Shown: one piece after another, positions 8,582-16,634 of the stretch | Layout of the letters: each line of letters begins with the position of its first letter | Position numbering within the stretch: position 1 is the first letter of the stretch | The notes under the pieces: model-generated | Database searches by the model: none | What the model was told of the DNA's origin: nothing | What the model saw: only the letters and a program-made list of their open reading frames with translations | Translations under genes and position numbers: made by a program | NCBI RefSeq assembly: GCF_007923355.1 | Contig: NZ_VOGO01000005.1 | Location: forward strand, 285,848 to 349,847 | From: Falsiphaeobacter marinintestinus | Lineage (GTDB): Bacteria; Pseudomonadota; Alphaproteobacteria; Rhodobacterales; Rhodobacteraceae | Direction of reading: 5' to 3' | DNA: 64,000 nucleotides

Positions 8582-9406
8582 ATGGCACTTGAACTGGATT
8601 TTGCAGATAAGGTAGTCGTGGTGGTTGGCGGCACAAGCGGGATCAACCGCGGGGTGGCCGAGGCCTATGCCAGCCATGGTGCGAAGGTCGCCGTCGCCAG
8701 CCGCAGTCAGGACAAGGTCGACGATACGGTCGCGGCCTTGCAAGCCGCTGGGGCCACACAGGCGATGGGCGCGGCGTTCGATGTGCGCGACCCGCAGGCA
8801 GTGGCCGATGGGTTGGCCGGGTTTCACAACGCCTTTGGCGACTTCGATGTGCTGATCTCGGGCGCGGCGGGCAACTTTCCGGCGCTGGCGTCAGAGATGT
8901 CGGTCAATGCCTTCAAGACGGTGATCGACATTGACCTGATGGGCACGATCCATGTCATGAAGGCCGGGTACGCGTTCCTGAAACGCCCAGGCGCAAGCAT
9001 CATCAATATCTCGGCGCCTCAGGCATTCATACCTTATGAAGGTCAGGCGCATGTCTGCGCGGCGAAGGCGGGTGTCGACCAGATCACGCGTACCTTGTCG
9101 CTGGAATGGGGTGTCGAAGGTATTCGCATCAATTCGGTCGTACCGGGTTTCATTGATGAAACCGAAGGCGCGGACCGGCTGGCCCCGACACCCCAGGCCC
9201 GTCAGGCCGTTGTTGACAGCGTTCCGCTGGGCCGCATGGGCACCAAAACCGACATGGCCAACATGTGCCTGTTCCTTGGGTCTGACGCGGCCAGCTATGT
9301 TTCGGGGACGGTGATCAATGTCGACGGAGCCTTGTATCAGCGCGGATCGGGCCAGTTTGGCCAGCAGATGGGCGCGATGTTGAGATCGATGTCCTCAAGG
9401 GGCTGA
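8582..9406 (+). CDS. SDR-family oxidoreductase, 2,4-dienoyl-CoA-reductase-like
   Basis: A 274-residue short-chain dehydrogenase. The cofactor loop GGTSGINRG is at residues 16-24, and Asn-Ala-type folding residues are replaced by SGAAGNFP near 93-100. The usual catalytic Tyr of YxxxK is absent: the sequence is AHVCAAKAGVD with Lys162 and Val158 at the Tyr position. This layout, together with the later DETEG and ASYVSGTVINVDG segments, resembles the peroxisomal 2,4-dienoyl-CoA reductase (DECR2) branch, which also lacks this Tyr. It starts 12 bases after the ALDH16 stop with GGGAGAGA upstream, so it is probably in the same operon. The substrate is not known from sequence. Confidence 0.85.
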   Translation: MALELDFADKVVVVVGGTSGINRGVAEAYASHGAKVAVASRSQDKVDDTVAALQAAGATQAMGAAFDVRDPQAVADGLAGFHNAFGDFDVLISGAAGNFPALASEMSVNAFKTVIDIDLMGTIHVMKAGYAFLKRPGASIINISAPQAFIPYEGQAHVCAAKAGVDQITRTLSLEWGVEGIRINSVVPGFIDETEGADRLAPTPQARQAVVDSVPLGRMGTKTDMANMCLFLGSDAASYVSGTVINVDGALYQRGSGQFGQQMGAMLRSMSSRG

Positions 9407-9451
9407 TTTAGCACCCGGCTTGCCGCACAATCCCACGGCATTCGCCAAACT

Positions 9452-9498
9452 CTTGCCTCAAAAACGGTTTACCCAAGGTAAATCGACTTTGAGGCAAG
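9452..9498. promoter_or_regulatory. Long hairpin covering the ribosome-binding site of the deacetylase gene
   Basis: Two 22-base arms (9452-9473 and 9477-9498) with a 3-base loop pair at 20 of 22 positions, one of them G-T. There is no T-run after it, so it is not a standard terminator. The right arm contains GAGG at 9491-9494, the only plausible ribosome-binding site for the TTG start at 9502, and this pairs with CCTC in the left arm. Confidence 0.7.
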
Positions 9499-9501
9499 AC
9501 A

Positions 9502-10203
9502 TTGGTTCAGACCCCGCCCTTTACAGATAACGTAGTTATTTTCCACGGCATCGGTACACCCGGTCGTCGTTTGGAGCCGGGCGAAGACGTATATTGGCTG
9601 ACGCGTTCTGACTTTCGAGACGTGTTGGACCAGATCGTCGCGATGGGACCGGATCGTCCCGAAATCACCTTTGACGATGGTAATGCCTCGGATGCCGAGA
9701 TCGCGTTGCCTGAACTGAATGCACGTGGCTTGAAGGCGACGTTTTTTGTTCTGACAAACCGACTGGGGCGACCCGGCGCGTTGGCAGAGCGGGACGTGGC
9801 CGCCATGGCACAAGCGGGGCATCAGATCGGGCTGCACGGCCACAGCCACCTCGACTGGCGGCGGTTGAATCAGGCCGGGCGCATTGCTGAATTCCGGACC
9901 GCTCGGCAAACCCTGGAAGCGCTGTCGGGATCCGAAATCACCAAGGCAGCAGCCCCCTTCGGATATTATGATCGCGCGGTGATTTCGCACCTGATCAGTG
10001 AAGGATTCAGCGCGCTTTACACCAGTGATTATGGACGGGTTCGACAGGGCAATTTCATCCGCCCGCGCAATTGCATCGAGGCCGGGCTATCGCCTGAAGA
10101 GATGACCAGAGTTTTAACCGGCAAGGTGGCCCCTTTCCGCAAACCCAGGCGCCTGGTGGGGATCGTGCGCAAACGGCTTTGGCCGGTTCGGAGGATTCCA
10201 TGA
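9502..10203 (+). CDS. Polysaccharide deacetylase (NodB-homology, carbohydrate esterase 4)
   Basis: A 233-residue protein with the NodB fold. Motif 1 TFDDG is at residues 56-60 (catalytic and metal-binding Asp) and motif 2 HGHSH at 112-116 (zinc ligands), followed by AAPFGYYD. No signal peptide is evident, so it may act on a cytoplasmic or membrane-proximal sugar precursor. The start is TTG, because an in-frame TGA at 9490 excludes anything earlier and GAGG sits 7 bases upstream. That ribosome site lies inside the hairpin 9452-9498. The stop overlaps the start of the glycosyltransferase gene, so the pair probably acts together in making or trimming a glycan. Confidence 0.87.
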   Translation: MVQTPPFTDNVVIFHGIGTPGRRLEPGEDVYWLTRSDFRDVLDQIVAMGPDRPEITFDDGNASDAEIALPELNARGLKATFFVLTNRLGRPGALAERDVAAMAQAGHQIGLHGHSHLDWRRLNQAGRIAEFRTARQTLEALSGSEITKAAAPFGYYDRAVISHLISEGFSALYTSDYGRVRQGNFIRPRNCIEAGLSPEEMTRVLTGKVAPFRKPRRLVGIVRKRLWPVRRIP

Positions 10204-11087
10204 TTTCCGTCATTATCCCTGCATATAACGAAGAAGGGTACATCGGCGCCTGCCTGGGCCATGTTCTGGCGTCGCATGACCCGACATATGGGACATATTT
10301 CGACGGCACCGTTGACGTCATTGTCGTCGCAAACGGGTGTCAGGACGCGACGGTCGAAGAAGCACAAAGCCTTGCCCCGCTTTTCAAACGAAAGGGCTGG
10401 TCCTTTCAGGTGATCGACCAGCCAACCGGCAGCAAACCACGAGCGATGAACGCGGGCAGTCGCGCCGCGCAGAATGGCAGCATTGTCTTCATTGACGCCG
10501 ATGTGCACGTTTCGCCGGGGCTGATCGGGGGGATCGCCGAAGCGCTGGATCGGCCCGAACCGGCCTATGCCGGCGGACGACCCAGCATACGGCCAGCCAG
10601 AACAATGGTGTCAGAACGCTATGCCCGGTTCTGGGCGAAACTGCCGTTCATGTGTCAGGGCGTACCGGGGTGCGGGGTCTTTGGGGTGAACGCCGCAGGG
10701 CGCGCGCGGTGGACGCGGATACCGGATGTGATCTCAGACGACTTCTTTGTACGCAGCCACTTTGCAACTTCGGAAATGCACGAAGTTCCGCACAGTTATT
10801 CCTGGCCGATCACCGAAGGGTTCGACAATCTTGTCCGGGTACGCAGGCGTCAAGACCGGGGATTGTCGGAACTGTCGGATCTGATCCCCGAACTGACCGC
10901 AAAATCAGACAAAACCTCACCAGATCTGGCGCAGTTGATTGGCCTTATGGCGCAGGATCCGGTCGGGTTTGCCATCTACAGCAGCGTTGCGCTGGCTGTG
11001 CGCACGCCCGCGTTCCCCAGCCAAAGCCGATGGGACAGGGGACGTGGCACTGAGTATTGGGAACAGTTGCAAGTTCCGGGCCAGTAG
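10200..11087 (+). CDS. Family 2 glycosyltransferase
   Basis: A 295-residue GT-A fold enzyme. It starts with MISVIIPAYNEEGYIGACL, a typical GT2 nucleotide-binding N-terminus, and carries the metal-binding DxD-type motif in VFIDADVHVSPG near residues 95-106. SDDFFVRSHF is the likely acceptor-side acidic motif. The ATG at 10200 overlaps the deacetylase stop (ATGA) and has GGAGG upstream. There are no clear transmembrane segments. A NodB-like deacetylase followed by a GT2 recalls oligosaccharide-modifying pairs, but the sugars involved cannot be assigned. Confidence 0.87.
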   Translation: MISVIIPAYNEEGYIGACLGHVLASHDPTYGTYFDGTVDVIVVANGCQDATVEEAQSLAPLFKRKGWSFQVIDQPTGSKPRAMNAGSRAAQNGSIVFIDADVHVSPGLIGGIAEALDRPEPAYAGGRPSIRPARTMVSERYARFWAKLPFMCQGVPGCGVFGVNAAGRARWTRIPDVISDDFFVRSHFATSEMHEVPHSYSWPITEGFDNLVRVRRRQDRGLSELSDLIPELTAKSDKTSPDLAQLIGLMAQDPVGFAIYSSVALAVRTPAFPSQSRWDRGRGTEYWEQLQVPGQ

Positions 11088-11110
11088 CACCGTCTTAACA
11101 GGCCGGCACG

Positions 11111-12424
11111 TCAGTTGGTGCCGGTCTCGATCCCTTCGGGCATGCCAACCACAATGAAACGCAACTTGTCAGGGTCAAGCAGTTCTGCGGCGACCCGGTT
11201 GATCTCGTCCAGGGTGACAGCGTTCACCTTGTCATTGCGTGTCGCGATATAGTCGATCGGCAGGCCCTGCATCTGCATCCCGACCATGATCCCGGCAATC
11301 TGCGCGTTACCGTCAAACCGCAAAGGATAGGCACCTGTCAGATAGGTCTTGCTGTCCTGCAGTTCCTTCGCAGTGACACCTTCGGTTTGCATGCGCACCC
11401 ATTCGGCGCGAATAACATCAATCGCCTCGGCGACCTTGTCATTGGCCGATGCAACGCTGCCCATGTAAACCGCAGCGCGGTCCTTGGGCACAAGATAGGA
11501 ATAGACGCCATAGGTCAGGCCACGCTTGCGACGCACTTCGTCCATCAGGCGGCTTTCGAACGTTCCACCACCAAGGATGTTGTTCATGATATAGGCCGCA
11601 AAGAAATCGTCGTCGTCACGGTCAATGCCAGGCTGGCCAAAGATCGCCACGGACTGCGGGGTTTGGTAAGGCACGACGGTGATCCCGCCGTCGATATTGA
11701 CCTCGGCCATACCCGGCATCGGTGCGCCGGTTTCGGGAAGGTCGCCAAACAGCTGGTCCAGATACACGCCCAGTTCTTCGGCGGTGATGTCGCCCACCGC
11801 GCCGACATACAGCCGGTCACGGGCAAACACGGCCTGATGCGCGGCCAGCAGGTCATCGCGGGTGAGGCCGGACACCGTTTCAATGGTTCCATTGCCGTCT
11901 GTTGCATAGGGGTGGTCGCCATATGCCATCTCGCGGAAGGTTTTCCCGGCGATGGCGTTCGGGTCTTTGGCGTCTGATTTCAACCCCGAGATCACCTGTG
12001 CACGAACCCGGTCAATCGCATCCTGATCAAAGCGGGGCGCGTGGATGGTGTCATAAAGCAATGCGATAACATCGTCGCGGTTTTCAGTCAGGAACCGGGT
12101 CGATATCGATAGCTGATCCGTCCCGGAACTGAACCCGAAGGTTGCCGCCAGCGTTTCCAGTGCACGCGTATAGGCGCGCGCATCCAGATCGGCCGCGCCT
12201 TCTTCCAGCAGTCCCGTCATCAGGTTGATCGCACCGCGTTTGCCCGGTGCATCCAGCGCTGTTCCGCCGCGAAACCGCAGTTCAAGCGCGGTGAAGGGGA
12301 TCGAGTGATCTTCGACCAGCCAGGCGGTGATCCCGCCGGGGCTGGTGACTTCCTGAATTTTGACCTCGGCCCAGGCGGGGATGGTCATGAACATGGTAAA
12401 CAGAGCGACAAACAGCGATCTCAT
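11111..12424 (-). CDS. M16 peptidase-family protein, non-catalytic partner
   Basis: A 437-residue exported protein (MRSLFVALFTMFMTIPAWA is a Sec signal) with the two M16 domains. The HxxEH zinc motif is absent: the corresponding segment reads NLMTGLLEEGA. This is usual for the second member of heterodimeric M16 proteases such as the mitochondrial processing peptidase pair. The gene follows the active subunit with an ATGA overlap at 12421-12424. The R/Y pair expected near the C-terminus (GAYPLRFDGN) is partly present. Together the two probably form a periplasmic peptidase chamber. Confidence 0.88.
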   Translation of the reverse strand: MRSLFVALFTMFMTIPAWAEVKIQEVTSPGGITAWLVEDHSIPFTALELRFRGGTALDAPGKRGAINLMTGLLEEGAADLDARAYTRALETLAATFGFSSGTDQLSISTRFLTENRDDVIALLYDTIHAPRFDQDAIDRVRAQVISGLKSDAKDPNAIAGKTFREMAYGDHPYATDGNGTIETVSGLTRDDLLAAHQAVFARDRLYVGAVGDITAEELGVYLDQLFGDLPETGAPMPGMAEVNIDGGITVVPYQTPQSVAIFGQPGIDRDDDDFFAAYIMNNILGGGTFESRLMDEVRRKRGLTYGVYSYLVPKDRAAVYMGSVASANDKVAEAIDVIRAEWVRMQTEGVTAKELQDSKTYLTGAYPLRFDGNAQIAGIMVGMQMQGLPIDYIATRNDKVNAVTLDEINRVAAELLDPDKLRFIVVGMPEGIETGTN

Positions 12425-13767
12425 TGGGTCATCTCCTCGTCACGCATCAGCCAGCCGGTCACTGACGTCTCGCGTTGCAAAACTTCGCGCGCGGCGGCGA
12501 TGATTTCATCCCCGGTCACGTTTTGCAGCACTTCGGGCCAGGCCTGCACATCTTCGACGGTCAGACCTATGGCCATGGCCCGACCATAGCGGTTGCCGAT
12601 GCCGTCAACATTGTCACGGGCATAGATCTGAGAAGCGCGGAGTTGCATCTTGATGCGATCCAGCTGTTCTTTATCAACGCCATCCGCAATGAAATCGACC
12701 AAGGTCTGATCCATTGCCGCTTCGGCCTCTTCCAGTGACACACCGTCAGAGGGAACAACGACGACATCAAAGGTCGTATTGTCCAGCGTGCCCCCATTGT
12801 AGAACGCCCCGGTATATACGGCGACCTGGGTATCAAACTGCAACTTTTCGGCAAGATACGATGTGGTTCCACCCCCCAGCAATTCAGACAGAAGATACAG
12901 CGCGGCTGCCTTTTCCTGGTCGCCGGAATTACGTTCCGGGGCAAGGTAGGACCGGCTGACGTAAGGCTGCGCAACGCGCGGGTCTTCGAAACTCAGACGC
13001 CGTGCAGCAGTCTGCGGTGGTTCTTTTGTTCGGAACCGTTCGGGCAATTCGGGGTTGGCCGGGATCGCGCCGTAATAGGTTTTCGCCAGTTCGTGCACCT
13101 CGTCCGGGTCCACATCGCCCGACACCACAAGGATCGCGTTGTTCGGGGAATAGTAGATGTCATAGAACGACAGCGCATCATCCAAATCCAGCGTTTCCAT
13201 CTCGTGCTTCCAGCCGATAACCGGCACGCCATAGCGATGGTTGAAATACTGGGTGGCCCCCATCTGTTCTCTGAACAGGGCGCGGGGGTTGTTTTCGGTG
13301 CGCTGGTTGCGCTCTTCCAAAATCACGTCGCGCTCGGTGGCGATGTCGGATTCGGTCAACCGCAGGTTCACCATGCGGTCGGCTTCCATGCTCATCATCA
13401 GCTCTAGCCGGTCGGCGGCAACCCGCTGATAATAGGCAGTATAGTCATAACTGGTGAACGCGTTGTCATTGCCGCCATTGGCAGAAACCACCTGAGAAAA
13501 CTCGCCTGATTCGAGGTTCTCGGTCGCTTTGAACAGCAGGTGTTCCAGAAAATGCGCAACGCCTGATGCGCCGCGCGGTTCATCCGCCGATCCGGCGCGA
13601 TACCAGACCATGTGCTGAACAACCGGAGCCCGGTGGTCTTCGACAACCACGACCTCCATCCCATTATCCAGCGTGTATGTTGTGACCTGATCGTCGACGC
13701 CTTCGGCGACAACTGGCGCGGCCAAGCCTGCCACGACAAGGGCAACAGCCCGAGTGGTTCGGAACAT
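12421..13767 (-). CDS. M16 zinc peptidase, catalytic subunit
   Basis: A 448-residue exported zinc metallopeptidase of the pitrilysin family. The inverted zinc motif HFLEH is at residues 72-76, followed by LLFKAT. The signal peptide is MFRTTRAVALVVAGLAAPVVA. An upstream ATG at 13785 exists, but GGAGG 7 bases before the ATG at 13767 supports the shorter form. Its partner without the zinc motif overlaps downstream. The function is probably degradation of small peptides or processing of periplasmic proteins. Confidence 0.92.
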   Translation of the reverse strand: MFRTTRAVALVVAGLAAPVVAEGVDDQVTTYTLDNGMEVVVVEDHRAPVVQHMVWYRAGSADEPRGASGVAHFLEHLLFKATENLESGEFSQVVSANGGNDNAFTSYDYTAYYQRVAADRLELMMSMEADRMVNLRLTESDIATERDVILEERNQRTENNPRALFREQMGATQYFNHRYGVPVIGWKHEMETLDLDDALSFYDIYYSPNNAILVVSGDVDPDEVHELAKTYYGAIPANPELPERFRTKEPPQTAARRLSFEDPRVAQPYVSRSYLAPERNSGDQEKAAALYLLSELLGGGTTSYLAEKLQFDTQVAVYTGAFYNGGTLDNTTFDVVVVPSDGVSLEEAEAAMDQTLVDFIADGVDKEQLDRIKMQLRASQIYARDNVDGIGNRYGRAMAIGLTVEDVQAWPEVLQNVTGDEIIAAAREVLQRETSVTGWLMRDEEMTQ

Positions 13768-13848
13768 TCGGCTTCCTCCGTTCATTCGTGGGACAAGGTA
13801 CGCGCTCTTACCCCCGGTTCAAGAAGCCCTAGCGCTTTTGTGAGCAGC

Positions 13849-14364
13849 TTAGTCTTCTTCTGGTGGCGAAGAGGGTGTTGCAACGCCAGCGCGGCGGAAC
13901 GCGTCCGCCTGCGAAAACGGCTCAAGCTTTTGTTTGCGATACACTTGTTCGTAGCGATCAACCGGGAACAGCTTGATCGCGGTCAGGCGGCCCTGACGCT
14001 TTCGAAACTCTTCATCCTGTTGGGTCAGAGAGTCACGCACGTCCGGCTCAACACCATGACGGCTGCTGGCGGTGACCAGAGCGGCATCAGAGGACGGGAT
14101 CTGTGTTGTCGACTGGGTCGAGGCCCGCCCTCCAAGCGCAATGATCGCTTCCGAACTTGGATCGCGGTCGGTCAGATTTCCACCACCGGGCGTCGGTGGC
14201 GGCAGAAACGCATAGTCCTTTGGCGCGGTCAGGGGTTTGGACGGCAGGATGCTGAATTCGTCCGGACCGTCTCCGGTCTGGCGAATGTTGTGCAATGGTT
14301 TGTTGCCACACGCTGTCACCGCTAACGCGGCAATTGCCATGACCGCTCCGAACGGCACACGCAT
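13849..14364 (-). CDS. DUF3035 / BamF-like lipoprotein
   Basis: A 171-residue protein with a lipoprotein signal: MRVPFGAVMAIAALAVTAC places the acylated cysteine at residue 19 (VTAC). The following segment LPSKPLTAPKDYAFLPPPTPGGGNLTD is the hallmark of DUF3035, a family of alphaproteobacterial outer-membrane lipoproteins linked to the beta-barrel assembly machinery as BamF. It is followed 3' by lspA upstream in transcription order, so the signal peptidase that matures lipoproteins is encoded in the same run. The role in outer-membrane assembly is inferred from the family. Confidence 0.8.
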   Translation of the reverse strand: MRVPFGAVMAIAALAVTACGNKPLHNIRQTGDGPDEFSILPSKPLTAPKDYAFLPPPTPGGGNLTDRDPSSEAIIALGGRASTQSTTQIPSSDAALVTASSRHGVEPDVRDSLTQQDEEFRKRQGRLTAIKLFPVDRYEQVYRKQKLEPFSQADAFRRAGVATPSSPPEED

Positions 14365-14416
14365 GTCAGTTACTCCTGCCTGTTTTCCCGCGTTTTACCG
14401 CATTCGGCTGAAAAGG

Positions 14417-14902
14417 TCACGATGCCTTTTTGCCTTTGGATTTTCCCTCGAACAGTATCAGCCCGGCAGCGCCAATGAAAATAAAGATATCTGCCACATT
14501 AAAGACAAAGGGATTGTTGATGCCACAGCAACTGGTGTTCAGGAAATCCAGCACATAGCCATACAGAAGCCGGTCGACCACATTGCCCAGCGCGCCGCCG
14601 ATCAGGAAGCCGGCGCTGATCTGCATCCAACGTCCATGTTCAGGCTTTCGCACCCACCAGAACACGGCGAAGCAAACGATCAGCGAAAACGCAATCAGGA
14701 CCCAGCGCGCGGCATCGCTGCCGCTTTCAAGAAGGCCGAAATTGATCCCGGTGTTTTCGCCGTAGCGCAGGTTCAGAAGCGGTGGAAATACATCGATCAC
14801 GTATTTCTGGGACAAGCCCATGACGTGAACAACCAGATACTTGGTGATCTGGTCCGCCAGAAAAGCCCAAAACCCGGCCCAAAACAAAATCGACATACCC
14901 AC
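14417..14902 (-). CDS. lspA: Signal peptidase II (prolipoprotein signal peptidase)
   Basis: A 161-residue integral membrane aspartyl peptidase that removes signal peptides from diacylglyceryl-prolipoproteins. Four hydrophobic segments are visible. The catalytic aspartates are Asp110 in GNVVDRL and Asp119 in VLDF, and the early Asp in ADQITKYLV is also conserved. The length fits the family. It lies between purH and the DUF3035 lipoprotein gene on the same strand. Confidence 0.95.
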   Translation of the reverse strand: MGMSILFWAGFWAFLADQITKYLVVHVMGLSQKYVIDVFPPLLNLRYGENTGINFGLLESGSDAARWVLIAFSLIVCFAVFWWVRKPEHGRWMQISAGFLIGGALGNVVDRLLYGYVLDFLNTSCCGINNPFVFNVADIFIFIGAAGLILFEGKSKGKKAS

Positions 14903-14910
14903 CTACCTGA

Positions 14911-16500
14911 TCAATGTCGGAAATGGCGCATGCCGGTGAACACCATCGCCAGCCCGGCGTCGTCCGCAGCGGCGATCACGTCGTTGTCGCGCATCGATCC
15001 GCCCGGCTGGATAACACAGGACGCACCAGCCGCCGCAGCTTCCAACAACCCGTCAGGGAAGGGGAAGAATGCATCAGATGCCACGGCCGAGCCTTTGGTC
15101 AGCGGTTCGGGCAAGCCCATCACGTCAGCCATGCGTTCCGCCTTTTTGGCGGCGATCAGGGCACTGTCGACCCGGCTCATCTGACCGGCGCCGACGCCAA
15201 CGGTGGCCTGATCTTTGACATAGACGATGGCGTTTGACTTGACGTGTTTGGCAACCTTCCAGGCGAACAACAGATCCTGCATCTGCTCTGGCGTCGGGGC
15301 CAGCTTGGTGACGACCTTCAGATCATCCATGCCGACGAACCCGGCGTCCTTGTCCTGTACCAGCAGACCGCCTGCCACCTGACGTACGGTGTGTGCTGTA
15401 TCCAGCACGTTGGGCAGACCATCGGTGGTCAGAAGACGCAGGTTTTTCTTGGCCGCAAAGACCTCGCGGGCGTCGTCGGACGCGCCGGGCGCGATGACGA
15501 CTTCTGTAAAGATCTCGACAATGGCGCTGGCCGTTTCAGCATCCAACGGCTGGTTCAGCGCGACAATACCCCCGAACGCCGAGGTGCGGTCACAGTCGAA
15601 TGCGGCCTTGTAAGAGTCGAGCAGGGTCGCGCCGGTCGCAACACCGCAGGGATTGGCGTGCTTGATGATCGCGCAGGCAGCGGTGGCGGCGGGATCAAAC
15701 TCGGCCACCAGCTCAAACGCAGCGTCCGTATCGTTGATATTGTTGTAAGACAGTTCCTTGCCCTGATGCTGTTGGGCCGTCGCGACGCCCTGCCGGTCGG
15801 ATCCATCCAGATAGAACGCTGCCGACTGATGTGGGTTTTCGCCATACCGCAGCGGCTGGGCCAAGGTGCCCGCAAACACCCGGCGGCGCGGGGTTGTTTC
15901 GCCAATCGCATCGGCCATCCAGGTCGATACGGCAGCGTCATAGGCGCCAGTGCGGGCATAGGCGGTTAGCGCCAGTTTCTGGCGGAATGCATAGGTTGTC
16001 TGACCGTCGTTTGCCTCAAGCTCGGCCAGCAGCGGGGCGTAATCTTCGACATCCACAACGACGTTGACAAAAGCGTGGTTCTTCGACGCCGCGCGGATCA
16101 TGGCTGGCCCACCAATGTCGATATTTTCGATGCAGGTGGCATAATCCGCACCAGCGGCCACAGTCTGTTCAAACGGGTAGAGGTTGACGACCAGAAGGTC
16201 GATTGGATTGATCAGGTGCTGCTCCATCGCGGCCACATGCGACTGGTCATCACGCAGCGCCAGAAGACCGCCATGCACCATCGGGTGCAGGGTCTTTACA
16301 CGACCATCCATCATCTCGGGAAAGCCGGTCACCTCGGCCACATCTATAACCTCAAGCCCCGCCTGCCGTAGCGCTGCCGCAGTCCCCCCGGTGCTGAGCA
16401 ACTCGACCCCGCGCGCGGCGAGGGCCTTGCCCAGCTCGGCAAGGCCGGTTTTGTCGGATACGGAAAGAAGGGCGCGGCGGACAGGGTAGAGATCGGTCAT
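14911..16500 (-). CDS. purH: Bifunctional AICAR transformylase / IMP cyclohydrolase
   Basis: Catalyses the last two steps of de novo IMP synthesis in the cytoplasm. The start [17 protein letters not shown] at 16500, with CGAGGA upstream, gives 529 residues, the usual length; a longer frame to 16548 adds an unlikely N-terminus. The IMP cyclohydrolase domain covers residues 1-200 ([28 protein letters not shown]) and the AICAR transformylase domain the rest, including the KHANPCGVA active-site motif. lspA follows after 8 bases. Confidence 0.97.
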   Translation of the reverse strand: MTDLYPVRRALLSVSDKTGLAELGKALAARGVELLSTGGTAAALRQAGLEVIDVAEVTGFPEMMDGRVKTLHPMVHGGLLALRDDQSHVAAMEQHLINPIDLLVVNLYPFEQTVAAGADYATCIENIDIGGPAMIRAASKNHAFVNVVVDVEDYAPLLAELEANDGQTTYAFRQKLALTAYARTGAYDAAVSTWMADAIGETTPRRRVFAGTLAQPLRYGENPHQSAAFYLDGSDRQGVATAQQHQGKELSYNNINDTDAAFELVAEFDPAATAACAIIKHANPCGVATGATLLDSYKAAFDCDRTSAFGGIVALNQPLDAETASAIVEIFTEVVIAPGASDDAREVFAAKKNLRLLTTDGLPNVLDTAHTVRQVAGGLLVQDKDAGFVGMDDLKVVTKLAPTPEQMQDLLFAWKVAKHVKSNAIVYVKDQATVGVGAGQMSRVDSALIAAKKAERMADVMGLPEPLTKGSAVASDAFFPFPDGLLEAAAAGASCVIQPGGSMRDNDVIAAADDAGLAMVFTGMRHFRH

Positions 16501-16634
16501 AAGGGTCCTCGGGAGAAAGCCGGTTATCTGCGCTGCGGCATAATCCATATCCCGGCGGGATAGAACCTCTTGTTTGTGATCCTATTGCCGCAAGGGCCAA
16601 AATCACATGCTTTGCTGGCCACATCGGCTCTGCC

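Noticed and set aside
9502..11087. NodB/NodC nodulation-type pair
   Set aside because: The deacetylase and GT2 motifs are general, the GT2 lacks the membrane helices of NodC, and no other nod genes are present.
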